Shown here: piece by piece, positions 7,549 to 17,643 of the stretch
Numbering within the stretch: position 1 is the first letter of the stretch
Layout: every line of letters begins with the position of its first letter
NCBI RefSeq assembly: GCF_009901565.1
Contig: NZ_WXEW01000004.1
Location: 620,001 to 684,000 of the forward strand
Direction: 5' to 3'
Source of the DNA: Herbidospora solisilvae
Lineage (GTDB): Bacteria > Actinomycetota > Actinomycetes > Streptosporangiales > Streptosporangiaceae
Length of the DNA stretch: 64,000 bases
Translations under genes and position numbers: made by a program
Notes under the pieces: generated by a model
What the model saw: the letters and a program-made list of their open reading frames with translations, nothing else
The model's database searches: none
Told to the model about the DNA's origin: nothing

Positions 7549-8420
7549 CCACCATGGCTCAATGGGTCGCCGGCGCGCGGCCCCGTACTCTCCCCGCGGC
7601 CGTCGTCCCGGTCGCCGCCGGCACCGGCGTCGCGATCGGCGAGGGCGGCTTCGTCTGGTGGGCGGCGCTCGCCGCCCTGTTCGTCGCGCTGGTCCTGCAG
7701 ATCGGCGTCAACTACGCCAACGACTACAGCGACGGCGTCAAGGGCACCGACGACGGCCGCGTCGGCCCGATGCGGCTCGTCGGCTCGAAGGCGGCCACGC
7801 CCAAGGCGGTGCTCACCGCCGCGCTCGGCTGCTTCACCGCCGCCGCCGTGGTCGGCCTGGCCCTGGTCGTGGCGACGTCGGCCTGGTGGATGCTGGCCTT
7901 CGGGGCGCTGTCGATCCTGGCCGCCTGGTTCTACACGGGCGGCTCCCGCCCTTACGGCTACCGGGCGCTCGGCGAGTTGTCGGTGTTCTTCTTCTTCGGC
8001 CTGGTGGCGGTCATCGGCACCGCCTACGTCCAGGTCGGCTGGTCGTGGACGTCGGTGTGGGTGGCGGTGCCGGTCGGCCTGCTGGCCATGGCCCTGCTCG
8101 TGGTCAACAACCTGCGCGACCGCCAGACCGACGAACCGGCCGGCAAGCGCACCCTCGCGGTGGTCCTCGGCGACCGCCGCACCCGCTTCCTCTACGCCGC
8201 CTGCCTGCTGGTGCCGTTCGCCTGCCTGGTGCCGCTGGTGTTCTCCCACCCGTTCGCGGCGCTGGGGCTGCTGGCGCTCCCGCTGGCGGTCCGGCCGGTG
8301 CGCGAGGTCATGAACGGCCTCCAGGGCCGGGCCCTGATCGCCACGCTCCAGCAGACCGGCCGCCTGCAGATCGTCTTCGGGCTCCTCTTCGCCATCGGCC
8401 TCTCCGTCAACCTGGCCTGA
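7545..8420 (+). CDS. menA: 1,4-dihydroxy-2-naphthoate polyprenyltransferase
   Basis: MenA is an integral membrane UbiA-family enzyme that prenylates 1,4-dihydroxy-2-naphthoate to demethylmenaquinone. The 291-residue protein starts with the conserved QWVAGARPRTLPAAVVPV. The first Asp-rich motif is NDYSDG (59-64) followed by KGTDD, and the second is NNLRDRQTDEPAGKRTL; about eight to nine hydrophobic segments follow. GTG 7545 is chosen because it forms a 4-bp overlap with the preceding stop and gives the usual N-terminus; ATG 7554 is an alternative. The downstream gene dapB is convergent, separated by a hairpin structure. Confidence 0.92.
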   Translation: MTTMAQWVAGARPRTLPAAVVPVAAGTGVAIGEGGFVWWAALAALFVALVLQIGVNYANDYSDGVKGTDDGRVGPMRLVGSKAATPKAVLTAALGCFTAAAVVGLALVVATSAWWMLAFGALSILAAWFYTGGSRPYGYRALGELSVFFFFGLVAVIGTAYVQVGWSWTSVWVAVPVGLLAMALLVVNNLRDRQTDEPAGKRTLAVVLGDRRTRFLYAACLLVPFACLVPLVFSHPFAALGLLALPLAVRPVREVMNGLQGRALIATLQQTGRLQIVFGLLFAIGLSVNLA

Positions 8421-8431
8421 AGAGCGTTTCC

Positions 8432-8458
8432 TTCCGTTACGGCTCCGCCCACCCCGGC
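8432..8458 (+). repeat. 27-bp dispersed repeat, copy 1
   Basis: This 27-bp block, starting TTCCGTTACGGCTCCG and ending CACCCCGGC, recurs exactly in inverted orientation at 14760-14786. Both copies are in intergenic DNA of the housekeeping region, this one just after menA. Identity over 27 bases is well beyond chance for a 64-kb window even at this GC content. Confidence 0.75.
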
Positions 8459-8533
8459 ACCGACCACCGCACCGAGCGGGCCACCGCAACCGGCGCCAAC
8501 CGGCCGCGCCGGCCCGGCCCTCGACGCGCGAAG

Positions 8534-8589
8534 GCCCACCCGCCCGGGGTGCCGTCATGCCCCGGGCGACCGACGTTTTCGCGGTGGGC
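8534..8589. terminator. Two-tier hairpin between convergent menA and dapB
   Basis: An inner stem CGCCCGGGG (8541-8549) / CCCCGGGCG (8560-8568) sits inside an outer stem GCCCACC (8534-8540) / GGTGGGC (8583-8589). It ends 2 bp from the dapB stop codon and could terminate transcription from both sides. There is no T-tract. Confidence 0.6.
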
Positions 8590-8591
8590 GT

Positions 8592-9335
<744 letters not shown>

Positions 9336-9348
9336 CTAAGGCTAGCGG

Positions 9349-10659
9349 TCAGCCCACCGCGGCCGAAAAGTCCTTCCCGGCGAACGGGCCGATGACGGCC
9401 AGCGTGAGCGGCCGGGTCAGCACGTCGGAGGCGACCTCGGCGATGTCGGCCGCGGTCACGGCGTCGATGCGCTCCAGGACCTCGTCGACCGACATGAGCC
9501 GGTCGTAGACCAGCTCGCTCTTGCCGATCCGCGACATGCGCGAGCCGGTGTCCTCCAGGCCGAGCACGAGACCCCCGCGCATCTGGCCCTTGCCGCGCAG
9601 GATCTCCTCCTCGGTGAAGCCCTCGGTGACCACCCGCGCGATCTCGTCGCGGCAGATCTTGAGGACGTCGTCGATCTTGGAGGGGAGGCAGCCGACGTAC
9701 ACCCCGAACTGGCCGGTGTCGGCGTACTGCGAGGTGTAGCTGTAGGCGCTGTAGGCCAGGCCGCGCTTCTCCCGAATCTCCTGGAACAGGCGGGAGGACA
9801 TGCCGCCGCCGAGCGCCGCGTTGAGCACCCCGAGGGCGAACCTCCGGTCGTCGGTGCGGCTGACGCCGGTCGTGCCCAGCACGAGGTTGGCCTGCTCGGT
9901 CGGCCGGTCGACCACCTTCACGCCACGGTGGGCCGGCAGGCCCTCGCCGCCCACGCGGGGCGCGATCGGCGCGGCGTCGCCGCCCAGGGCCCCCGCGCGC
10001 TCGTAGGCGCGGGCGACGAGCTCCACCACGTGCTCGTGGGAGACGTTGCCGGCCACCGAGACCACGGTGTGGGTGGGCAGGTAGAAGCGCTGGTAGTACT
10101 CGTCGATGCGGTCGCGCGTCAGGGCGTTGATCGTCTCCTCGTTGCCGAGGATCGGGCGCCCGATCGGGGTGTCGCCGTAGAGCTGCTCGGAGAACGCCTC
10201 GTGGACCACGTCGGAGGGGTCGTCGTCGTGCATGGCGATCTCCTCCAGGATCACGCCCCGCTCCGACTCGACGTCGTCGGGGGTGATCAGGGATGAGGTG
10301 ACCACGTCGGCCAGCACGTCGATCGCCAGCGGCAGGTCCTCGTCGAGGACCCGCGCGTAGTAGCAGGTGTACTCCTTGGCGGTGAACGCGTTGATCTCAC
10401 CGCCGATGCCCTCGATCGACGCGGAGATCTCCATCGCGTCGCGTGTGGGCGTGCCCTTGAACAGCAGGTGCTCAAGGAAGTGGGTGGCTCCGGTGTGCTC
10501 CGGGTCCTCGTCGCGCGAGCCGATGCCGACCCACGCGCCGACCGCGACCGAACGCACGGTCGGCATGGTCTCGGTCACCACGCGGAGCCCACCGGGCAGG
10601 ACGGTGCGGCGGATGACCCCCGCACCGTCCTTTCCGTCGTACAGGGTCGTCGTGATCAC
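9349..10659 (-). CDS. M16-family zinc metallopeptidase
   Basis: The 436-residue protein belongs to the pitrilysin/insulinase family. The inverted zinc motif HxxEH is present as HFLEH (His60, Glu63, His64), and the distal glutamate is in [16 protein letters not shown]. The C-terminal M16 repeat (about 190-400) includes [17 protein letters not shown]. It is presumably a cytoplasmic peptidase acting on small or partly unfolded substrates. The start overlaps the pnp stop by 4 bp (ATGA), so it is coupled to pnp. The pnp-M16-dapB order is conserved in actinomycetes. Confidence 0.92.
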   Translation of the reverse strand: MITTTLYDGKDGAGVIRRTVLPGGLRVVTETMPTVRSVAVGAWVGIGSRDEDPEHTGATHFLEHLLFKGTPTRDAMEISASIEGIGGEINAFTAKEYTCYYARVLDEDLPLAIDVLADVVTSSLITPDDVESERGVILEEIAMHDDDPSDVVHEAFSEQLYGDTPIGRPILGNEETINALTRDRIDEYYQRFYLPTHTVVSVAGNVSHEHVVELVARAYERAGALGGDAAPIAPRVGGEGLPAHRGVKVVDRPTEQANLVLGTTGVSRTDDRRFALGVLNAALGGGMSSRLFQEIREKRGLAYSAYSYTSQYADTGQFGVYVGCLPSKIDDVLKICRDEIARVVTEGFTEEEILRGKGQMRGGLVLGLEDTGSRMSRIGKSELVYDRLMSVDEVLERIDAVTAADIAEVASDVLTRPLTLAVIGPFAGKDFSAAVG

Positions 10660-12986
10660 GAGTTGCGGTCGTCCCGTCCGGAACGGCTGCGGGTGCGGCG
10701 GCGGCGGGGCTCCCCACCGTCGTCACCACGGGCTTCGCCACGGGCCTCGGACTGCTCGGCGGCCGGGGCCTCCTCGGGCTCGCCGGCCTCGGCGCGGGCC
10801 GCCTTCTCGGCGGCCTCCTTCTCCACGACCTCGACCGGGACCAGGGAGAGCTTGCCGCGCGAGTCGATCTCGGCGATCTCCACCTGGATCTTCTCGCCGA
10901 CACCCATCACGTCTTCCACGTTCTCGATGCGCTTGCCGCCGTGCAGCTTGCGGATCTGGGAGACGTGGAGGAGGCCGTCCTTGCCGGGCATCAGGCTGAT
11001 GAACGCGCCGAAGGCGGCGATCTTGACGACCGTGCCCAGGTAGCGCTCGCCGACCTCCGGCATGTGCGGGTTGGCGATGGCGTTGATCGCGCTCCGGGCC
11101 GCCTCGGCCGAGGGGCCGTCGGTGGCGCCGATGTAGATCGTGCCGTCGTCCTCGATGGTGATCTCGGCGCCCGTGTCGTCCTGGATCTGGTTGATCATCT
11201 TGCCCTTCGGGCCGATGACCTCGCCGATCTTGTCTACGGGGACCTTGATCGTGATGATGCGCGGCGCGGTCGGGTTCATCTCCGCCGGGGAGTCGATCGC
11301 CTCCTGCATCACGTCGAGGATGGCCAGGCGGGCGCCGCGCGCCTGCTTGAGCGCGGCGGCCAGGACCGAGGCGGGGATGCCGTCGAGCTTGGTGTCGAGC
11401 TGCAGGGCGGTGATGACGTCCTTGGTGCCGGCGACCTTGAAGTCCATGTCGCCCATGGCGTCTTCGGCGCCCAGGATGTCGGTCAGGGTGACGTAGGTGT
11501 CGCCCTCGCCGATAAGGCCCATCGCGATGCCGGCCACCATCTCCTTGAGCGGCACACCGGCGTCGAGCAGCGCCATCGTGGACGCGCAGACCGAGCCCAT
11601 CGAGGTCGAGCCGTTGGAGCCCAGGGCCTCGGAGACCTGGCGGATGGCGTAGGGGAACTCCTCGCGGCTCGGGAGAACCGGGATGAGCGCCCGCTCGGCC
11701 AGCGCGCCGTGGCCGATCTCGCGGCGCTTGGGCGAGCCCACGCGGCCGGTCTCACCGGTCGAGTAGGGCGGGAAGTTGTAGTTGTGCATGTAGCGCTTGG
11801 TGCGCTCGGGGTTGAGCGTGTCGATCATCTGCTCCATGCGGAGCATGTTCAGCGTGGTGATGCCCAGGATCTGGGTCTCGCCGCGCTCGAACAGGGCCGA
11901 GCCGTGCACCCGCGGGATCACGTGGACCTCGGCGTTGAGCTGCCGGATGTCCTTGGTGCCGCGGCCGTCGATGCGGATGCCCTCGTTGATGACGCGCTCG
12001 CGCATCAGCTTCTTGGTCAGGCTGCGGTAGGCGGCCGACAGTTCCTTCTCGCGGCCCTCGAAGTCGGCCAGCAGCTTCTCGCCGACCAGGCCCTTGACCC
12101 GGTCGATCTCGGCCTCGCGCTCCTGCTTGCCGGCGATGGTCAGCGCGGCGGCCAGCTCGGCGCGCACGGCGCCCTCGACGGCCTGCAGGGCGTCTTCCTG
12201 GTAGTCGAGGAAGATCGGGAACTCGGCGGTCTCCTTGGCGGCGACCTGGGCGAGCTTCGACTGGGCCTCGCACAGGACCTTGATGAACGGCTTGGCCGCC
12301 TCGAGGCCCTGGGCCACGGTCTCCTCGGTGGGCGCGACCGCGCCCTCGGCGACCAGCTTCAGCGTGTCCTTGGTCGACTCGGCCTCGACCATCATGATCG
12401 CGACGTCGCCGTCGGCGAGCACGCGGCCGGCCACGACCATGTCGAAGGTCGCGCCCTCGAGCTCGGTGTGGGTCGGGAACGCCACCCACTGGCCGCTGAT
12501 CAGCGCGACCCGGACGCCGCCGATGGGGCCCGAGAAGGGCAGCCCGGCGAGCTGGGTCGAGAGGCTGGCGGCGTTGATCGCGACGACGTCGTAGAGGTGC
12601 TCCGGCTGGAGCGCCATGACGGTGGCGACGATCTGGATCTCGTTGCGCAGGCCCTTGACGAACGAGGGGCGCAGCGGCCGGTCGATCAGACGGCAGGTCA
12701 GGACCGCGTCTTCGGACGGGCGGCCCTCACGGCGGAAGAACGAGCCGGGGATGCGGCCCGCGGCGTACATGCGCTCTTCGACGTCGACCGTGAGGGGGAA
12801 GAAGTCGAGGTTCTCTTTGGGGTTCTTCGAGGCGGTGGTCGCGGACAGGACCATCGTCTCGTCGTCGAGGTAGACGACGGCGGACCCCGCCGCCTGGCGG
12901 GCGAGACGGCCGGTCTCGAACCGGATCGTCCGCGTGCCGAAGGAGCCGTTGTCGATGACGGCTTCCGTGCTGTGGACACCCTCCAC
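10656..12986 (-). CDS. pnp: Polyribonucleotide nucleotidyltransferase (PNPase)
   Basis: PNPase performs 3'-5' phosphorolysis of RNA and, in actinomycetes, also adds 3' tails. The 776-residue protein has two RNase PH domains, the second with the [13 protein letters not shown] and [10 protein letters not shown] segments. A KH domain (about 570-632, [15 protein letters not shown]) and an S1 domain (about 640-712, [16 protein letters not shown]) follow. The end is a mixed acidic/basic tail rich in Glu and Arg, as in the actinobacterial guanosine pentaphosphate synthetase type. The GTG start has an excellent Shine-Dalgarno AAGGAGGT, 5 bp upstream. It lies downstream of rpsO, with a strong hairpin in between. 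Confidence 0.97.
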   Translation of the reverse strand: MEGVHSTEAVIDNGSFGTRTIRFETGRLARQAAGSAVVYLDDETMVLSATTASKNPKENLDFFPLTVDVEERMYAAGRIPGSFFRREGRPSEDAVLTCRLIDRPLRPSFVKGLRNEIQIVATVMALQPEHLYDVVAINAASLSTQLAGLPFSGPIGGVRVALISGQWVAFPTHTELEGATFDMVVAGRVLADGDVAIMMVEAESTKDTLKLVAEGAVAPTEETVAQGLEAAKPFIKVLCEAQSKLAQVAAKETAEFPIFLDYQEDALQAVEGAVRAELAAALTIAGKQEREAEIDRVKGLVGEKLLADFEGREKELSAAYRSLTKKLMRERVINEGIRIDGRGTKDIRQLNAEVHVIPRVHGSALFERGETQILGITTLNMLRMEQMIDTLNPERTKRYMHNYNFPPYSTGETGRVGSPKRREIGHGALAERALIPVLPSREEFPYAIRQVSEALGSNGSTSMGSVCASTMALLDAGVPLKEMVAGIAMGLIGEGDTYVTLTDILGAEDAMGDMDFKVAGTKDVITALQLDTKLDGIPASVLAAALKQARGARLAILDVMQEAIDSPAEMNPTAPRIITIKVPVDKIGEVIGPKGKMINQIQDDTGAEITIEDDGTIYIGATDGPSAEAARSAINAIANPHMPEVGERYLGTVVKIAAFGAFISLMPGKDGLLHVSQIRKLHGGKRIENVEDVMGVGEKIQVEIAEIDSRGKLSLVPVEVVEKEAAEKAARAEAGEPEEAPAAEQSEARGEARGDDGGEPRRRRTRSRSGRDDRNS

Positions 12987-13177
12987 GGGGGACCTCCTTT
13001 TTCGGGTCGGTCACCCCACGTCGCCGGCTCCCGGAGGTGCGGCGCCGGTCTTCGATCGAAGCGCCCGGTCGCGTCGACCGGGGGCCACTACCGAGGACCG
13101 GCCCTCTTTTTCCGCGGAATGACGCGGGGCACTGGTTTCACGGGTGGTGTGTGGTTTGTTCAGTTGTGGGGTTATAC

Positions 13178-13213
13178 GGAAGGGAGCGGCATGAGTGATC
13201 GCCGCTCCCTTCC
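13178..13213 (-). terminator. rpsO-pnp intercistronic hairpin
   Basis: A perfect 13-bp stem, GGAAGGGAGCGGC (13178-13190) with GCCGCTCCCTTCC (13201-13213), has a 10-nt loop and starts 8 bp after the rpsO stop. It may attenuate or process rpsO-pnp readthrough; no run of T follows. Confidence 0.75.
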
Positions 13214-13220
13214 TGACGCG

Positions 13221-13490
13221 TTATCGGCGCAGACCCAGCCGCTCGATCAGCGAGCGGTAGCGCGTGATGTCCTTCGCCTGCAGGTACTTGAGCAGACGGC
13301 GGCGGCGGCCGACCAGCAGGAGCAGGCCGCGGCGGCTGTGGTGGTCGTGCTTGTGGGTCTTGAGGTGCTCGGTCAGGTCGCTGATGCGCTTGCTCAGCAG
13401 CGCGATCTGCACCTCGGGGGACCCGGTGTCGCCCTCGCTGGCGCCGTATTCGGCGACGATGGCCTTGGTCGTGGCGGTGTCGAGCGACAC
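13221..13490 (-). CDS. rpsO: 30S ribosomal protein S15
   Basis: The 89-residue protein has exactly the family length. It carries the S15 signature in [24 protein letters not shown] and the basic C-terminal [17 protein letters not shown]15 binds the central domain of 16S rRNA and nucleates platform assembly. The GTG start has an AAAGGAG site 6 bp upstream. It is located between ribF and pnp as in other actinobacteria. Confidence 0.97.
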   Translation of the reverse strand: MSLDTATTKAIVAEYGASEGDTGSPEVQIALLSKRISDLTEHLKTHKHDHHSRRGLLLLVGRRRRLLKYLQAKDITRYRSLIERLGLRR

Positions 13491-13615
13491 TGCTTCTCCT
13501 TTGTTCCATGGGCACGCGTAGCCATTGCGATCCCGCGAACGACCGTGCGTGCCTACAGTCGCCGTGACGAGAAGCCGGTGATTACTCAGCCGACATACAA
13601 GGCTACCACCGCCCG

Positions 13616-14548
13616 TTAACCAGCCGAGACGGTCAGTCTCCGGGCCTCGTCGACGTCGGCGCGCATCTGTTCGACCAGAGCGTCGACCGAGTCGAACTTC
13701 AGGGTGTCGCGGAGCCGGGCCAGGAAGTCGACCGAGACGTGGAGGCCGTAGAGGTCGAGATCGTCGCGGTCGAGGGCGTAGGCCTCGACGGTCCGGACGA
13801 CGCCCTCGAAGGTCGGGTTGGTGCCGATGGAGATCGCCGCGGGCCAGCGCTCGTCGGGCGACTCGAGCCAGCCGGCGTAGACGCCGTCGGCCGGGATGGC
13901 GGTGTGGGGCGCCGACTCGACGTTGGCGGTCGGGAACCCGAGCGCCTTGCCGCGCTGGTGGCCCCGGACCACCACGCCCTCGACCCGGTGGAGGCGGCCC
14001 AGCTCGTCGGCGGCGGCGGCCACGTCGCCGTCGGCCAGGTGCTGGCGGATCAGCGAGGAGGTGATGTCTTCGAGACTGCTCACCAGGGGGACGCCGACGG
14101 CGACGAAGTCGTACTTCTCGCCGAGTTCGCGCAGGGTGTCCAGGTTGCCGGCGGCCTTGTGGCCGAACCGGAAGTTCTCCCCCACCACGACCCCGGCGGC
14201 GTGGAGCCGGTCGACCAGCGCGATCTGCACGAACTCCTCGGGCGAGGTGCGCGAGAACTCCAGCGTGAACGGCAGGATCAGCACCGCGTCGACCCCGAGG
14301 GCGCCGAGCAGCTCGATGCGCCGGTGGGGGGTGGACAACTGGGAGGGGTGGCTGCCGGGCCGCACGACCTCGTCGGGGTGGGGGTCGAAGGTCACCGCGA
14401 CCGAGGCGACCCCGAGCTCATGGGCGAGGTCGACGGCCTCGCGCACCAGCGTCTGGTGACCCCGGTGGACGCCGTCGAACACCCCGATCGTGACGACGGA
14501 CCGGCCCCAGTCCGCGGGCACGTCGTCAAGTCCGAGCCAGCCACGCAC
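13616..14548 (-). CDS. ribF: Bifunctional riboflavin kinase/FAD synthetase
   Basis: RibF phosphorylates riboflavin to FMN and adenylylates FMN to FAD. The 310-residue protein has an N-terminal nucleotidyltransferase domain with [11 protein letters not shown] and SSSLIR-like [12 protein letters not shown]. Its C-terminal kinase domain has [11 protein letters not shown] and IGTNPTFEG. The frame extends to a TTG at 14560. GTG 14548 is chosen because GGGGG lies 6 bp upstream and it yields the usual N-terminus [21 protein letters not shown]. About 300 bp separate it from truB. Confidence 0.95.
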   Translation of the reverse strand: MRGWLGLDDVPADWGRSVVTIGVFDGVHRGHQTLVREAVDLAHELGVASVAVTFDPHPDEVVRPGSHPSQLSTPHRRIELLGALGVDAVLILPFTLEFSRTSPEEFVQIALVDRLHAAGVVVGENFRFGHKAAGNLDTLRELGEKYDFVAVGVPLVSSLEDITSSLIRQHLADGDVAAAADELGRLHRVEGVVVRGHQRGKALGFPTANVESAPHTAIPADGVYAGWLESPDERWPAAISIGTNPTFEGVVRTVEAYALDRDDLDLYGLHVSVDFLARLRDTLKFDSVDALVEQMRADVDEARRLTVSAG

Positions 14549-14847
14549 GTCGACCCCCAACAGGCAAGAAGCTAAGTCGTCCTAAGCGTCCCACACCCCC
14601 CGGCACCCGAGGACGCCGAGGGGCGGCCCTGTGGCCCACCCGCCCGGGGCCCGGCCGTTCTCCTCGCCACGACCGGCGTTTCCGTGCCACGCGTCACCAC
14701 GGCGGGCGGGAGCGACCGGGAGGCGCCGGATGCGGCGCGCCCCGGAAGCGGCGGGCGGCGCCGGGGTGGGCGGAGCCGTAACGGAAAGAAGGGACATCAG
14801 CCGTTGAAGAACGGCCAGAGGACATCGGCCGACGATGAAGTAAGAGA
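14549..14847. other. Intergenic region between truB and ribF
   Basis: This 299-bp gap contains no credible gene. It holds the inverted copy of the 27-bp dispersed repeat (14760-14786), a GC-rich stretch GGCCCACCCGCCCGGGG (14633-14649) shared with the terminator region after menA, and a small hairpin GCCGTT-GAAG-AACGGC (14800-14815). A promoter for ribF may lie here but none stands out. Confidence 0.5.
14760..14786 (-). repeat. 27-bp dispersed repeat, copy 2 (inverted)
   Basis: This is the exact reverse complement of 8432-8458. The two copies are 6.3 kb apart, both between genes of the minus-strand housekeeping block, and no transposase or flanking duplication accompanies either. Confidence 0.75.
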
Positions 14848-15732
14848 TCAGCCGACGAAGACGGCCAGGGGTCTGGCCGCGCCGCCCTTCTCCTCGACCA
14901 GGGCAAGCAGTTCGCCGCCGGGCGCGAAGACCCCGATCGGCCCCTCCCCCAGCCCGACCGCCTTCAGCCGGCCGCCGTGGGAGACCAGGCGGGCCTCCTC
15001 CTCGGTGACGTCGCGGCGCGGGAAGGCCTGGGAGACGGCGTCGGCGATGGGCAGGATGACGCACTCCTTCTGGAGCGCCTCGATGCTCAGCGCGTTCTCG
15101 ACCGCATAGGGCCCCACGCGGGTGCGGCGGAGCGCCGTCAGGTGGCCGCCGACGCCCAGTCCGTCGCCCAGGTCACGGGCCAGGGAGCGGATGTAGGTGC
15201 CGGAGGAGCAGGTGATGGTGGCCGTGACGTCGACGGACTCCCCCAGGACCAAGGAGGTCACCTCGAAGGCGTGGACCGTGATCGGCCGGGCCTGGAGCGC
15301 CACCTCCTCGCCCTGGCGGGCCAGCTTGTAGGCCCGCTCACCGTTCACCTTGATCGCGCTGACCTGCGGCGGGACCTGCATGATCCGCCCGGTCAGCGCC
15401 GCGACGCCCTTGTGGACGTCGTCGGCGGTCACCGCGGCGGCGGAGGTCCGGCCGGTCTCCTCGCCCTCGGCGTCGTCGGTGTTGGTCGAGACGCCGAGGC
15501 GCATCGTGGCCTCGTACACCTTCTCGGTCAGCGCCAGGTGGCCCAGCAGGCGGGTCGCCTTCTCGACCCCGACGACCAGCACGCCGGTCGCCATCGGGTC
15601 GAGGGTGCCGGCGTGGCCGACCTTGCGGGTGCCGGCGATGCCGCGCATCTTGCCGACGACATCGTGGGAGGTCCAGCCCGAGGGCTTGTCGACGATGATG
15701 ATCCCGCTCGGCGGCGGGGGGCGTCTGGTCAC
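14848..15732 (-). CDS. truB: tRNA pseudouridine-55 synthase
   Basis: TruB converts U55 of the tRNA T-loop to pseudouridine. The 294-residue protein shows the N-terminal GIIIVDKPSGWTSHDVV, the catalytic GHAGTLDPMATGVL (Asp45), KVYEATMRLGVSTNTDD and CSSGTYIRSLARDLG. The GTG start at 15732 overlaps the nrnA stop by 4 bp. The reading frame continues open far upstream, but that extension is antisense-phase noise over nrnA and rbfA. Confidence 0.96.
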   Translation of the reverse strand: MTRRPPPPSGIIIVDKPSGWTSHDVVGKMRGIAGTRKVGHAGTLDPMATGVLVVGVEKATRLLGHLALTEKVYEATMRLGVSTNTDDAEGEETGRTSAAAVTADDVHKGVAALTGRIMQVPPQVSAIKVNGERAYKLARQGEEVALQARPITVHAFEVTSLVLGESVDVTATITCSSGTYIRSLARDLGDGLGVGGHLTALRRTRVGPYAVENALSIEALQKECVILPIADAVSQAFPRRDVTEEEARLVSHGGRLKAVGLGEGPIGVFAPGGELLALVEEKGGAARPLAVFVG

Positions 15733-16715
15733 GCGAGCAGCTCCGTGAGGCGGGCGACGGTCTCCTGCGGGGTCTCGCGGGAGGAGAACCCGGCCGCGCC
15801 GGGATGCCCGCCACCCCCCAGGACGGTGCAGACACGGCCCACGTCGGCCGTGCCCTTCGCGCGGGTCGACACGTTCCAGGCGCCTTCGTCGTCTTCCTTG
15901 AAGACCACGGCCACCTCGGCGTCGTCGACCTTGCGCAGGACGTCGATGATCCCTTCGACCTCGTCGTAGGGCAACGCGTTCAGGGCGCGGTCCTCCCTGG
16001 TCACGGTCGTCCAGACCAGCCCGGCGCCGCCGACGGCCGACCGGTCGAGCTGGGCCCGCGACAGGGCGGCGCCGAGAACCCGCAGGTATCCGAAGGGTGA
16101 GCGGTCCCACAACTCCCGCGCGATGGCGTCGGGGTTGAGGCCCGCGTCGAGCAGCCGCCCGGCCAGGGCGTGGACGGCGGGGGTGGTCGAGCTGTAGCGG
16201 AACGAGCCGGTGTCGGTCACCAGGGCCGTGTAGAGGCAGGTCGCGATGTCCCGGTCGATCTGGAGCCCCAGCCGCCGGATCAGCTCCTCGGTCAGCACGG
16301 CCGTGGCCGCCGCCTTGGGATCGACGAGCTGGACGGTCCCGAAACCGGTGTTGGACGCATGGTGGTCGAGCACCACCAGCTCCCGCGCGGCCTTGGCCGC
16401 CGGGACGAGCAGGCCCAGCCGCTCGATCGTCGCGGCGTCGAAGGTGATCATCAGGTCCGGCTCGGCCGGGAAGCGCGCGGATTCGACCAGGAGGTCCTGG
16501 CCGGGCAGGAAGCGCAGCAGCCGCGGCACGGTCAGCCCGTGGTCGCCGAAGGCGGCGACCACGTGCCTGCCGGCCTGCCGCAACGCCTGGCCGAAGGCCA
16601 GCATCGAGCCCAGGGCGTCGCCGTCGGGGGTGACGTGACAGGCCAGGGCGATCGAGTCGTGCGAACCGATGAGCGCGACCGCGCGCGCCCATTCGGCCTC
16701 GGGAGGGAGCGTCAC
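15729..16715 (-). CDS. nrnA: DHH-family bifunctional oligoribonuclease/PAP phosphatase (NrnA-like)
   Basis: NrnA-type enzymes degrade nanoRNA and dephosphorylate 3'-phosphoadenosine 5'-phosphate. The 328-residue protein has the DHH motifs [11 protein letters not shown] (Asp31, Asp33), VVLDHHASN (Asp117-His118-His119) and [10 protein letters not shown], and the DHHA1 glycine motif [11 protein letters not shown]. It sits between rbfA and truB with 4-bp overlaps on both sides, the standard actinobacterial arrangement. Confidence 0.94.
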   Translation of the reverse strand: MTLPPEAEWARAVALIGSHDSIALACHVTPDGDALGSMLAFGQALRQAGRHVVAAFGDHGLTVPRLLRFLPGQDLLVESARFPAEPDLMITFDAATIERLGLLVPAAKAARELVVLDHHASNTGFGTVQLVDPKAAATAVLTEELIRRLGLQIDRDIATCLYTALVTDTGSFRYSSTTPAVHALAGRLLDAGLNPDAIARELWDRSPFGYLRVLGAALSRAQLDRSAVGGAGLVWTTVTREDRALNALPYDEVEGIIDVLRKVDDAEVAVVFKEDDEGAWNVSTRAKGTADVGRVCTVLGGGGHPGAAGFSSRETPQETVARLTELLA

Positions 16716-17188
16716 TTCGTGCTTCGCTCGGACACCTCGTCGGTGTCGTCCTCGAACTCGTCGTCGAGCTCGTCGTCGTCTTTCTTGTACGGATCGGCGT
16801 CGCCCGCGTAGGCCGCGCCCTCGGCCTTGCGCGCGATCTCGGCGTCGCGCGCCCTGGCCTCGGCGAGCAGGCCGTCGAGGTGCCGGGCCGAGTCGGGCAG
16901 GGGGTCGTGGGTGAACGTGAGCGTGGGCGTGTGCCGCAGCCCGGTCTGCCGGCCGACCTCCGAGCGGATGATGCCCTTGGCGCTCTCCAGCGCCGCGGCG
17001 GTGTCCTTGCGCTCGGCGTCCGACCCGAAGACGGTGTAGAAGACCGTCGCCTCACTCAGATCGTTGGTGACCCGGGTGTCGGTGACGGTGACGAACCCGA
17101 GCCGCGGATCCTTGATCCGCCGTTCCAGCATCTCGGCGACGATCTGCTGGATTCGGTCCGCCAGTTTCCTGGCTCGCGCGGCGTCCAT
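16712..17188 (-). CDS. rbfA: Ribosome-binding factor A
   Basis: RbfA helps 30S maturation around 16S helix 1. The 158-residue protein contains the KH-like core with [29 protein letters not shown] and [21 protein letters not shown]. It ends in a strongly acidic tail ([16 protein letters not shown], residues about 137-152), longer than in most bacteria but usual in actinomycetes. The ATG has GAAGGGGGAG upstream. Confidence 0.95.
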   Translation of the reverse strand: MDAARARKLADRIQQIVAEMLERRIKDPRLGFVTVTDTRVTNDLSEATVFYTVFGSDAERKDTAAALESAKGIIRSEVGRQTGLRHTPTLTFTHDPLPDSARHLDGLLAEARARDAEIARKAEGAAYAGDADPYKKDDDELDDEFEDDTDEVSERSTK

Positions 17189-17240
17189 GGGCGCGCTCCC
17201 CCTTCTTCCGGATGTACGGCTGACGCTGCGACCTGGCGGT

Positions 17241-17537
17241 CTATTCCTCGTCGTTGAACAAACGATGCCGAGCCGACAGCAGCTCGATCTCGGGGCGGAA
17301 GGCGACGGCCCGCTCGCACGCGTTCAGGACCTCATCGACGTTCCCGGCCGAGCCGGAGACGACGGCGACGCCGATCTCGGCTCTTCGGTGCAGCTCGTGA
17401 TGGCCGGTCTCGGCCACCGCGACCGCGGGGAACCTCCGGCGCAGCTCGGCGATGAGGGGACGGACAACGGACCGCTTCTCCTTCAGCGAGTGAACGTCGC
17501 CGAGGAGGATGTCCAACGTCAGAGCACCGACATACAT
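17241..17537 (-). CDS. DUF503 (YlxP-like) protein
   Basis: The 98-residue protein begins [20 protein letters not shown], the DUF503 signature, and is located between infB and rbfA as in many Gram-positives. Its ferredoxin-like fold suggests a ribosome- or RNA-related role, but the function is not established. ATG 17537 is preferred for matching the family start; a TTG at 17555 is also in frame. No Shine-Dalgarno is evident for either. It follows the infB terminator, so it may head the rbfA-nrnA-truB transcription unit. Confidence 0.88.
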   Translation of the reverse strand: MYVGALTLDILLGDVHSLKEKRSVVRPLIAELRRRFPAVAVAETGHHELHRRAEIGVAVVSGSAGNVDEVLNACERAVAFRPEIELLSARHRLFNDEE

Positions 17538-17597
17538 GTGTTGTTGTGGCGCCAATAGACCCTGGCGCGTGGGTCGTGTGCAGGTCTTTGAGGAAAA

Positions 17598-17631
17598 CCG
17601 GTTCCCGGCCTGCGAACAGGCCGGGAACCGG
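17598..17631 (-). terminator. Intrinsic terminator after infB
   Basis: A perfect 15-bp stem, CCGGTTCCCGGCCTG (17598-17612) with CAGGCCGGGAACCGG (17617-17631), has a CGAA/TTCG tetraloop. On the minus strand it is followed by TTTTCC. It lies 12 bp past the infB stop and is the best canonical terminator in the window, ending the rimP-nusA-ylxR-infB unit. Confidence 0.9.
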
Positions 17632-17643
17632 GTCGATCAGCCC

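Noticed and set aside
10941-13619. An 892-codon plus-strand frame opposite pnp and rpsO
   Set aside because: It is the antisense shadow of two certain genes and shows no domain.
14848-17055. A 735-residue TruB fusion
   Set aside because: The extension upstream of 15732 is out-of-frame noise over nrnA and rbfA; truB starts at the GTG overlapping the nrnA stop.
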